Assembly: GCA_019155205.2 (NCBI GenBank)
Contig: JAHNZQ020000308.1
Span: 5,021,469-5,037,727 of the forward strand
Origin: Gracilaria vermiculophylla
Taxonomy: Eukaryota; Rhodophyta; Florideophyceae; Gracilariales; Gracilariaceae
Length of the DNA stretch: 16,259 bases
Direction of reading: 5' to 3'
Numbering within the stretch: the first letter of the stretch is position 1; each line of letters opens with the position of its first letter. The notes under the pieces are model-generated. The model saw nothing but the letters and a program-made list of their open reading frames with translations. It was not told the DNA's origin and made no database searches. A program made the translations under genes and the position numbers. This document shows, one piece after another, positions 8,231 through 15,749 of this stretch.

Positions 8231-8439
8231 AAATCCCTCTTTCCGCACATGGTCGTCAATGGTATACCAAAACTTGTGCCTTGTCAGAAACGTTCGCTGG
8301 CATTCCGCAGATACAAACGACGAAATGGTGAGAGTGTCCTCATGAGCCCACTTTTCAATTAGAATGGCGATATCCATTAAGACATCCTCGCACGTCCGCA
8401 GCACCATCTCAGAGCATCTATAGACGACAAGGTACAGAA

Positions 8440-9050
8440 TTCCCGTCTCAGCGGCGGAAATATAAATGCCAACACGAAGACCAAGTACGAACACCTATTG
8501 CATGATTTGGACCATGTGCCCTTGCGGGCTGTACTTGTGGAATATATCATCCCCTGCCTCACAAAGCACCACGTATGGATATGAAAGCAATATTGCTTCT
8601 CCTCCGCTTGAATCGGCCCCCCTGGTCTTGATCTCCACGCATGCAAGGATGATGTAGTTGCCTTGACCATCTTGAATTGCTACCTCACCCACGCTTTCGG
8701 AGTCATAGATAGATGTATCGAGCACTGCTATCCCATCAGGTGAGCAGGCAAGGAAACGGCACTCATTAACAGCCAACATTCCCACCTCAAACACGCCTGT
8801 TACAAACTGCTTCGCTCGAAGTGCACTTTAAACGGCGCATTCGTTCGCTCTTCCTCGCATCATCGCCTCCGTAGAGGTCTTTGTACTAAATCGTCCCATG
8901 TAGAACCTCTCAAACCACTGTGGGATTGTCGTTTCCTTTGTACCACTGCTTGCGGGAAGTCGCAGTATGGATCTGAAGCATGGACTGCTCATCAGAACGA
9001 GACCGGCATTAGTCCCGGTCACGCAAAATTGCCGCAATACGAACCAATCA
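8440..9050 (-). other. Transposase: inserted YqaJ/lambda-exonuclease-like nuclease
   Basis: This is a PD-(D/E)XK nuclease of the YqaJ type, related to phage lambda exonuclease. Motifs in order are RQFCVTGTNAG at about 9034 (family pattern R-x-x-x-T/S-G-T/S), MMRGRANE with Glu at 8842-8840 (family M-x-x-G-x-x-x-E), ACSPDGIAVLD with Asp near 8735 (S-P-D-G), VEIKTR near 8638-8621 (E-x-K), and HMVQIMQ followed after the TAG at 8495 by MFVLGL (the Q-x-Q-x-x helix). All expected catalytic residues are present. Stops at 8828 and 8495 interrupt it in phase. Such nucleases trim or cut DNA ends using metal ions. Its role in a transposase is unknown. Confidence 0.82.
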
Positions 9051-9625
9051 GGACACCTCTGCGATACTGTTAGCACCTCACATCTCTCGCGAAGAAACAC
9101 CGACACCATATCCTGAACGTCTTGCATATCATTTCCCCGCCGAAATGTCTGGAACAAGGTAAACGTCGTCTTGTCTATGTTCTGTTTGGGAACCGCAATC
9201 CACGTATTAAGAGCATCTTGAATCCCAGCTGGCACAGTGTAAATAAATCGCAGCACCTTCGAAAACTTGTCTGTACCTCGTTCACGTACCGCGATAGCAT
9301 TCATGCAGCGTTGTTGAGAGCGGCCCTGGCCTGTACCAGCAATTTTTGTTGCGAAGAATGCTTCTGGACCAAGAGTACGGTCATCGTCGATCACAAATTT
9401 GCGGCGATGATCCCAGTAAAACTGGTGTGGAGCAACAGCAGGATGTTCCCCATCACCCTTCCCATGCGTATTCCCCATCTCAGCTGTCCTGGGTTCGGAC
9501 TCGCCTTCCGCATCCCCAATATCAAGCGCTTCATCTTCCAAGTCATCGCGTACAGGGTCTAGAAAGAACAGCCCGACGAAGAGATGCACGCGGAGAAAAT
9601 ATTCCTGCATAACATACACAGAACG

Positions 9626-10102
9626 TTAACCGAAACCTGAGAGTATCTCCAAAAAATATTGCTTTCCGTAGCCTCTGTCTGCAGTTACTATGCAACCAGT
9701 GTTTACCTCCTCCCCCCTGCCATCAAATACAGTCGAAAGAAGCTTTTTCATAGACTCTGTCTGAGCTTCACCTCTACGACGAAAGCGTATGGCCAGGATG
9801 ATGCGAAAAAGGGCATCAGCTAAAACGTCCACCGAATATCTCTCCTTGTCAGCCATGCGTGCGCTCAACATTTTCACATGATTGTCGGACGCTCTTGTCC
9901 CGTACAGGTCGTCATCGAGGGTCGCAAGCAGATGTATCGGACAGAAAAAGGCCTTCCGAGTATCTCTGAAAGCAATGCTTTCAAATTCTGACAGCTGCCG
10001 CGTCTGGTCCCTCTGCGCATTCCAATGCATCTCTCCTTGCCTACATTGTCCAGTAGAGGGCGTATGCAAGAATGTTGTCCGCAATGAATTGAACACGATC
10101 AA
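9626..10102 (-). other. Transposase: first two catalytic acids of the DDE core
   Basis: This open piece holds PIHLLATLDDDLYGTRASDN with an Asp cluster at about 9916-9908, and CIVTADRGYGKQYFLEIL with Asp at 9679-9677. In piggyBac-type enzymes these correspond to the first Asp (before a G-R or T-R turn) and the second Asp (an A/T-D-x-x-F/Y motif). The spacing agrees, counting from the middle Asp of the cluster. The first 20 or so residues of this frame, up to about 10040, are out of phase; the true upstream sequence lies in the other frame. Confidence 0.75.
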
Positions 10103-10956
10103 GACAAGGTGCTGTACTCCCTGCTTGGCGAAGCACCTCGATGGTCTTCTCGAAACTAAAACCGGTTGTGTGAGATAAAATCATCACGGAGACGTAGCGA
10201 TACATTTCAGCAATATTCACACATTCCTGGTCCTTGTTTCGCAGTCGAATGTCTTCATTGACCCATTTTTGTTACTGGTCGATGAGGCCTTATAGGAGGA
10301 GCACCGTAATGGTGCAGAGATTTCAAGGCAGATTGCGTACGTCACACTGTAGTTTTAGGTGGGTTACGGCATTGCTACAGAACATCCGCGCTCTGTTTTG
10401 GATGACCTTTTCAGCAAAAGCGCTCTCCAAGACGACAGTCTCACATGCAGTCCTGTTCAATGTCCATCCTTCACTTGGGTCGTCGTGACGTGCGCCTGTC
10501 GTCTCTCCTCCGCGATCTCTTCCCCTAGATCTGCCCCTTGTGGCTCCATGCCCCATCCCTGATGAATCTCTTGCTCTCCCTCTCCCTCATGATTGCCTTG
10601 CTCCCCAGTTACGACTAGCCGCACTCTCCGACCCGCCTTGTATGGCTTGGCTTGTGGCAGGGACATGCAAGGGACTGATTTGTGGCGCTAGAAAACCGAT
10701 GGGTTGCGTGGAGGCCTGCAGCGGCGTGGGTTGGGTCGTGGTGTTCTGCTCACCGATCACGACGGTAGTCATGTTAAAGGCGTTTGTTGGGCAAGATTCT
10801 GCTTCACCTACCCCAGCGGTTTCTTGTCGGATGTTGAATATTGAAAGCTTGGCTTGGTGGCAATAGGAAGATCAATCTAGAAGCAACGAGAGAACGGAAG
10901 CTTTTAGGGTTTTTGAGATCAACACCATGGCCTAGAAGGACGCCCCAATTGAGGGC

Positions 10957-10980
10957 TACTGATCAGTATACTGATCAGTA
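10957..10980. repeat. Right subterminal palindrome
   Basis: A perfect 24-bp palindrome whose core GATCAGTATACTGATC (10961-10976) is identical to the left copy. The next bases extend the pairing as AGGGC on one side and GCCCT on the other, with one unpaired G. It lies about 70 bp inside the right end and upstream of the transposase start, so it could serve both transposase binding and control of the gene. Confidence 0.8.
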
Positions 10981-11010
10981 GGCCCTTAAAGTGAAAATGC
11001 CTCTAAACTT

Positions 11011-11050
11011 TTATGTTCAATATAGTGATCATTGCGGGCACTAGGGATAT
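11011..11050 (-). repeat. Right terminal inverted repeat
   Basis: Read on the minus strand from 11050 it gives ATATCCCTAGTGCC, 4 spacer bases, then ATGATCACTATATTG and on to ACATAA. This matches the left end in two blocks, with a spacer 4 bp shorter. Confidence 0.85.
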
Positions 11051-11200
11051 GAGAATCAAACAGTTTCTTCATAGCGCAGACCTTTTTTTCTGCCCATCGA
11101 ATACTGTCGTTTACTTCAAGTTCTGGCGGATGCTCATATGATTGCATCGAGGTAACGACTAATGCACTGTATGGTCAAAAAAGAGCTCGATAAACAAAAG

Positions 11201-12156
11201 ATGTCTCCTTGGTCTACAGCTAATGCGGCTCTTTTCAACGACGAAAATTTCAAGCCAGCACCGAATACTGTTCGTCCGGAGAGATTACTCTAGATGAAAT
11301 CAGGGTATTCGACCCAGCCTTTCGTCCACTCATGCGTGATGCCCGGCTGATAAAGCGAAAGTTCGAAGAATTTAAAAGCCTCTACGGGACTAGTGTATAG
11401 TGAATTGAGGCATCCGGTCTGCGTGATTCTGAACCATTTGCAAGGATGGCTAACGGAAAAACGTTTTCTATGTATGGTTACTGCGTTCCACAGATACATG
11501 ATTTTCTGCAACCTTTGGCTACATGGGCATTGAATTTGGAGGCCCAAGAGAAGAGGTTGTGGGCGATGGAGTTGCTTCATATGGGTTGGCTGAATGACAA
11601 AACTCGTGTGGCAGGGAAGCGCCCACGAGATAACTCATAGGAATTCAAAATTGTTGGGGTTGAAAGTACAATTTCTGCATTGAACGAGGATGAAGAATGG
11701 AATGACAGCGAAGTGAAACAATCCGTGAAAAAGAAACGTTCTTTCGAGGAAACGGACGCTGCCTCACGAGCCATGCGATCGATTTTTTAGGCCTTCAATG
11801 AGGCAAAGAAAATGAAGTGCGAAGCTAACACGGAGGAGGAGAATGCTCTCCTTCATGGTGACATACAGAAGCGTTTAACACAGCTCGCTCAAGCGGAGGC
11901 CACTCTTTGAAATGTGCATACACTGTTGCTGAAGGATATGGCCACATCGGTGTCATAGCATACCGAAAACAGTAAAACAAGCGAAGGCGAAGTGCAATAC
12001 TGCGGAACAAGTACCAAGCCAGCCTCGAAGCTCAGAGTCTTTGATGTCTTTCGTCCTGTGCTCGATTCGGGCCTATTTGATAATAGTATGAAAGGGACTC
12101 ATAATGTGCAGAACGTGCCTGCGCCCCCACGAGATTGTGGCCCCAGAATGGCATGA
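11201..12156 (+). pseudogene. Decayed gene of unknown family, charged and helical
   Basis: An ATG at 11201 opens 30 codons in one frame (MSPWSTANAALFNDENF). From about 11230 the neighbouring frame looks coding up to 12156, broken by TAG-TGA at 11398-11403 and stops at 11638, 11788, 11908, 11956 and 12154. Recognisable segments are FDPAFRPLMRDARLIKRKFE, MANGKTFSMYGYCVPQIHDF, LEAQEKRLWAMELLHMGWLN, an acidic-basic part (NEDEEWNDSEVKQSVKKKRS) and a probable coiled coil (DIQKRLTQLAQAEATL). I recognise no domain. The even persistence of one frame between stops points to a once-real protein rather than chance. It lies just outside the DNA transposon's right end and runs in the opposite direction. 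It could belong to another transposon or be a host gene; nothing decides between these. Confidence 0.55.
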
Positions 12157-12206
12157 GCAAATACTTTGCGATTCCATCATGATTTCGAGACAGATAAAGT
12201 CTCCTC

Positions 12207-12884
12207 TTGCTCTCACTTCGGCTGTTTTTAAGCCTTGCACCTTGTATTTCTCTGCAAAACTCCAAAAGGGTTCACCTCCCCCCTCCCAAAGAGTTGTGTG
12301 AAGCGAAGCACGTCATGGATATGGCGTTGACTAGTCTGAAGATGGCGGCCAGAAAGCGCGTGGATGAGAGCGGCGAAGCAGCCTCCCTAGCCGCAAGCGT
12401 CATTGAGCAGACCAAAGAGAACGTAAATCGAGAGGAGGATCTCGTAGACGACTGCAGTCGTCTTCTCGTCGTGTTTGCGAGCAATTTATGTGTGAACGTG
12501 CTGTAGTGTGTTGAGGAGCGTTATGCTGTGAGTTGGAACAGCCGCATGCAATATTAGGTAGACATTGCTTCTGTGGGTATGGGGCAGCTGAAAACGGTTT
12601 GCCTTTCATTTGCTGCGGAGCTTAATCCGCCGGAAACATGCACGCCCGTGCTCAAGGACGTCTCTATGCGGCATGTGCTGCACTACGTGACACTTGGAGT
12701 GGCTGCGTTCCACGTCAAGGCGGCCGAGCGCGCTGTTGAATTCAGGCTTGGACTTGTAAGCGTTCTAAACTCTCGTATATTTTCCTTCAAGCTCACCAGG
12801 GCTGCGATGCGCAGTGCTCGGTCGGAGTCCTCCGCGCGGAGCGACGGTGGGCGTGTGCCCCTTTTTGCGGAACTCTCGCTTTGA
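12207..12884 (+). pseudogene. Decayed helical coding remnant, possibly the 3' part of the preceding gene
   Basis: One frame gives plausible protein from about 12280 to 12884, with in-frame stops at 12504 (TAG) and 12555 (TAG). It reads PPKELCEAKHVMDMALTSLK, ARKRVDESGEAASLAASVIE, REEDLVDDCSRLLVVFASNL and, after the stops, KDVSMRHVLHYVTLGVAAFH, AAERAVEFRLGLVSVLNSRI and LTRAAMRSARSESSARSDGG. It is rich in Ala, Glu, Arg and Leu in helical patterns. It lies 120 bp downstream of the decayed gene before it on the same strand, in another phase, so the two may be one gene joined by a frameshift or a former intron. I do not recognise a family. Confidence 0.45.
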
Positions 12885-12949
12885 TCTGTGCACACCCACG
12901 CTCGCCGCCCACACGTATGCGCTCACGAGACATGCCTGCCAAGAAACGC

Positions 12950-12988
12950 ACCGAAAATTATGACCGAAAATTATGACCAAAATGCATG
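12950..12988. repeat. Three tandem copies of a 13-bp unit
   Basis: ACCGAAAATTATG is repeated exactly at 12950-12962 and 12963-12975. A third, diverged copy, ACCAAAATGCATG, lies at 12976-12988. It sits between the decayed helical gene and the mariner remnant. Confidence 0.8.
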
Positions 12989-13108
12989 ACCAATCGCACG
13001 CCTACGGCGGCGACACGGTACCACTGCTTAGCGGTGCCGGAGGAAGCGCAGCTTGGCGCTGGCGGGGCCATATGCACAAGTAAAGTGCGTTTAAAAATCA
13101 TATCACGC

Positions 13109-13151
13109 CTACAAAACGCGCCAAAGTAGTACTTTAGTGCGCCTTTTGTAG
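13109..13151. repeat. 43-bp imperfect inverted repeat (hairpin)
   Basis: CTACAAAACGCGCC at 13109-13122 pairs with GTGCGCCTTTTGTAG at the other end, allowing one mismatch and a small bulge, and the arms continue inward through AAAGTA and TACTTT. It is just upstream of the mariner remnant. It may be a tiny palindromic element or a folded terminal repeat. Confidence 0.6.
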
Positions 13152-13278
13152 AACATATAGGTAAAAACCGTTTCATAATCATAACAATAGATCATCAACA
13201 TCCATCGTTACGGATCGACGTTCACCTCTTTCGCACTCCAAACAGCTTGAAATCATAGAGCTAAAAGCTTATAGGAAA

Positions 13279-14215
13279 TTGTATGTCAAAATTAGCCGAC
13301 TTCTAAAACGTTATCCAGTCACAACTCCACGTATCCTAGAAAACCCGGCAACATGTAGAACAAAAACGCTTAGGCGTTCACACCTTTCAATTCCTGCAGG
13401 TAAATGGGTTAGAAAACGGAAAGAGTGTCAAAGAATAGTTTCATGCAAAAAAAAACCAAAACCCTTACACCTCAATGTTTTTAAATCAACAATTTGACAT
13501 ATAATCAATAACAACATTACTAAAATATAAATAAATGATCGGAACATTCCTTTAAGAAGACAAACATAAGCAAAAAATATATATTTGTATGCAAACATGG
13601 CGTACTAGACAAATCAATGTGATACAGTTATTTTTTCTGACGAATAAATATTCATCTTGGATGTTACAAATGGTTATAAATTTTATTGACGTGATTTAAA
13701 AAAGAAACGCTATGAATTCCGGACAAAAAACTCTGTAGGCGGTTCTATAATGGTCAGGGCTGGCATATCAGAATATGGGAAAGCAGATATTGCATTTATT
13801 CACAAACATATAGACTTTGCATGCTACAAAAAGTTATTTATAATTCTAGGCTAGTTTATAGATATTGTGTACGCGGCAGAAGTTTTGTTTTCCAGCGAGA
13901 TAATTAACCGGTGTACAAATCTAAAGTAGTGACAGATTGGCTACAAGAAGCAAGTATTACGGTAAAGGATTGACCAGCACGCTCTCCAGACGTAAACCCC
14001 ATTAAAAATGGATGAAAGTTTTTATCAAGAACGGTTTATGGCCACGGAAGGCATTTCAGCGCAGATTTTGATTTGAAAAACTGTTTTAAAACTTTTTGGG
14101 ACAATACTTCTATTTTTACAATTAATGACTACATCAGTTTGATGCCCAAACGCTGTATTTTTGTTATTAAGCAAAAAGGTGGAAAAACTAGTTACTGAGT
14201 TGCCAAAAGAGACTT
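13279..14215 (+). pseudogene. Tc1/mariner transposase, heavily decayed (DD34E type)
   Basis: A cut-and-paste transposase remnant. VIFSDE at about 13627-13644 holds the first catalytic Asp (13639-13641). GGSIMVRAGISEYGKADIAF follows around 13740-13800 (family G-G-x-x-M-V-W-G/A-x-x). After a frameshift, FVFQRDN holds the second Asp (13899-13901), then VVTDWLQEA, and PARSPDVNPIKNG around 13970-14010. The last motif is normally S-P-D-L-N-P-I-E-N-x-W. The second Asp and the last acid position (14004-14006) are exactly 34 residues apart, the Tc1 spacing, but that position is Lys (AAA) instead of Glu. SRTVYGHGRHFSADFDLKNC is the usual C-terminal part. The N-terminal DNA-binding part is blurred. There are many stops, and the region is much more AT-rich than its surroundings. 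Confidence 0.82.
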
Positions 14216-14582
14216 AAACTTCATGAAGTAATTATTATTTTGAAACGTTTTTTGGACTTGAATTTATTTTAAATCTTGATCTTGTAGTCGTACAGTACCA
14301 AATTCACAATTTTTGTTTTTCGACACCGACGTGTTATGATTTTGAAACAGACTGTACTTGGTACAGTGTGGCGTCCCGACGCTTCACCGCATCTCATGGA
14401 TGTGCCCGCGCCTTATGCAGCGGACGGTGGCAATGCACAGATGCACGGGAGGCGTTCGGACTGCAATGCGCTACGATGGCTTGCGCCTTCCACCGGGCAT
14501 ACTCGGTGAATGCTTGACTCGTTTCACGACCGACGGGACAAGCGTGTGGTGAGGCAGTGACGCATGGCCTGCTGCCACACAG
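14216..14582. other. Region between mariner remnant and right-hand gene
   Basis: No convincing gene. Up to about 14350 the sequence is AT-rich and may include the 3' end of the mariner element. An inverted pair around GTACAGTACCAA (14294-14305) and CTTGGTACAGT (14358-14368) might be an end repeat. From 14370 the GC content rises sharply, as in promoter regions of GC-rich genomes. The overlapping 64-codon and 144-codon frames here look like GC-driven chance frames. Confidence 0.4.
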
Positions 14583-15749
14583 ATGATAGCGGCGATGGTA
14601 GCAGCGGCGGAGGCAGGCCACGGCCGGGCGCCGAAACGCACGGCGGCGCGCTGTAGGCGGCGACAGCGCGCGCGGCGGGGGGGAGAGTGTGGTGGAGGGC
14701 AGTTTACGAGAGAAGCCGCATGCTATCGGCCACTCTCTGTCACGTGTGCTCACTTCAGCCGCCCCTTGCTGTTCTCTGCTTACCCAGTTCCACCAGCCTT
14801 GTTGACCCTCACCGCTCTCGCCGTCCATTTTCCCCGCCTTCGCGATGCACTCTCCCTCGCCGCTCGCCTCACAAAATGTTCACGTCAAGCGCCCCAAATC
14901 CAACAGCGGCGTCGTCTTGCGCTGCGCCAACCTCTTCAGCGCCGCCTCGCTGTCAAAAATGATGCTCACCCACACTCTTCGCCCTTGCTTTCCGACTTCT
15001 CGCGCATGCAGCGCAAGATGATCCGCTTGAGCGATTCTTTGCACCGCCGCAAACGCCTTGAGCGTCACAACTCTAGGCATCGCCTGTCCGCACAGCATCT
15101 TGTCTTTGACAGAAATGGGCACGCCTTCCCCGCCGCTGCGCACGCCTTCCCCGCCGCTGCGCACGCCACCCAGCCCAGCCCGTCCATTAACTTCTCGGGC
15201 GTGATGTCCAGTCCGGTGCTGTTCAGCCGCGAACGCATCCTCAAGTTAGAGCGAGAAAACATGGGGACGCATCTTGCTCAACTGCGCTTTGACGACATCG
15301 ACGACGATGCGGACGCGGACAAGCTTGCTATCTCTTCTATGAGAGAACCTACCACGAGGAGGGGTTCTTCAGGTCGTAGTCCGCAGAAACGACGATACGT
15401 TGCTCATGTTGCCTCGCCTCGCATCCATTTCGTTCCTGGCCTCTGGAAGGCGGCGCCGAATGATTCTGCAAAAGTGCGTCAGCTTCCCAGAGATTCTGGT
15501 TGCATGCCCACTCGTGCCTCTCCAAGACATCCCTCCTTTCCTATGGCACCCTCTAGCCCTGTGTTTTCCAAAGCCAGGTCTGCGAGCACTGCCAGCAGTG
15601 GCGGCAAGACTGTTGAGACACACCGCTTAGTCAACCGTGGCGAGGCTCCCACAGATATCGTGGATGCACCGCAAAATGTCATGTATCGGCGACCAATAGC
15701 TTTGCTTGACAGAGATGTGGAGAAGGAAAATAGAGAGCGCCATCGTTGA
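14583..15749 (+). CDS. Unrecognised Ser/Arg/Pro-rich protein, possible host gene
   Basis: The frame is open for 388 codons, the longest unbroken plus-strand frame here. The first 120 or so residues (Ala/Arg-rich, GC-rich DNA) look like an extension by chance. From about 15000 the protein looks real: RMQRKMIRLSDSLHRRKR, then SINFSGVMSSPVLFSRERIL, KLERENMGTHLAQLRFDDID, an acidic run (DDIDDDADADK), several S-P and T-P sites and a charged end (DRDVEKENRERHR). Many S/T-P sites and basic patches suggest a regulated nuclear protein, which is inference only. An alternative start is the ATG at 14845 (MHSPSPLASQNVHVKRPKSN) in the next frame, which would join this frame by one base at the A5 tract near 14957 or by splicing. 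I recognise no family. Start uncertain, end at 15749 fairly sure. Confidence 0.5.
   Translation: MIAAMVAAAEAGHGRAPKRTAARCRRRQRARRGGECGGGQFTREAACYRPLSVTCAHFSRPLLFSAYPVPPALLTLTALAVHFPRLRDALSLAARLTKCSRQAPQIQQRRRLALRQPLQRRLAVKNDAHPHSSPLLSDFSRMQRKMIRLSDSLHRRKRLERHNSRHRLSAQHLVFDRNGHAFPAAAHAFPAAAHATQPSPSINFSGVMSSPVLFSRERILKLERENMGTHLAQLRFDDIDDDADADKLAISSMREPTTRRGSSGRSPQKRRYVAHVASPRIHFVPGLWKAAPNDSAKVRQLPRDSGCMPTRASPRHPSFPMAPSSPVFSKARSASTASSGGKTVETHRLVNRGEAPTDIVDAPQNVMYRRPIALLDRDVEKENRERHR
15120..15161. repeat. 21-bp tandem duplication inside the right-hand gene
   Basis: CACGCCTTCCCCGCCGCTGCG occurs twice head to tail (15120-15140, 15141-15161), followed by the first six bases of a third copy. It keeps the frame and encodes HAFPAAA twice in the long frame. 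In the next frame it would encode RTPSPPL repeats. Confidence 0.9.

Larger units (their letters stand above)
7334..10772 (-). pseudogene. PiggyBac-like transposase with inserted YqaJ nuclease, broken
   Basis: A working copy would be a nuclear transposase of about 1,146 residues. The likely start is the ATG at 10772. One frame runs from there to about 10040 with stops at 10587, 10323, 10290 and 10272. After one frameshift, a second frame runs without further shift to the TAG at 7336-7334, with stops at 9626, 8828, 8495 and 8036. Order of parts: Thr/Pro/Gln-rich N-terminus; Arg/Gly-rich basic patch (GRSRGRDRGG); helical region (IAEMYRYVSVMILSHTTGFS); DDE segment with TLDDDLYGTRA and TADRGYGKQYF; YqaJ-type nuclease; KNGVEGATQQR with the third acid; NAFFEWRM; and a Cys-rich C-terminus. 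The first two acids are about 78 residues apart, as in piggyBac. All eight internal stops could come from CAA, CAG or CGA by one C-to-T change. Confidence 0.88.
7009..11048 (-). mobile_element. DNA transposon with piggyBac-like/YqaJ fusion transposase
   Basis: Both ends carry the same split inverted repeat: a 14-bp outer block (13/14 identical, ATATCCCTAGWGCC counting the flanking AT) and a 22-bp inner block (19/22). They are separated by 8 bp at the left end and 4 bp at the right. Between them lies one long minus-strand gene. ATAT adjoins both outer blocks, so the exact end and the duplication (AT, ATAT or part of it) are ambiguous. A clean TTAA duplication, usual for piggyBac, is not seen. 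The left end is only 27 bp from the gypsy LTR. The gene is broken, so the element cannot move by itself, though its ends could still be recognised by a related transposase. Confidence 0.85.

Noticed and set aside
9122..9562. 146-codon plus-strand frame
   Set aside because: Antisense to the transposase, whose minus-strand reading has clear motifs.
1644..10589. Reassigned stop codons (UAA/UAG read as Gln) to explain the interrupted frames
   Set aside because: TGA stops also occur, some stops fall where the families have Trp, Glu or Thr rather than Gln, and real frameshifts are present, so decay is simpler.
13013..14369. ACACGGTACCA at 13013 and its near-complement TGGTACAGTGT at 14359 as terminal repeats of the mariner element
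   Set aside because: Ten of eleven bases match but the similarity stops at once beyond, and no TA duplication can be shown.
14394..14828. 144-codon minus-strand frame
   Set aside because: Lies in a very GC-rich tract where chance open frames are common on all phases; Arg/Pro/Ala-rich with no domain.
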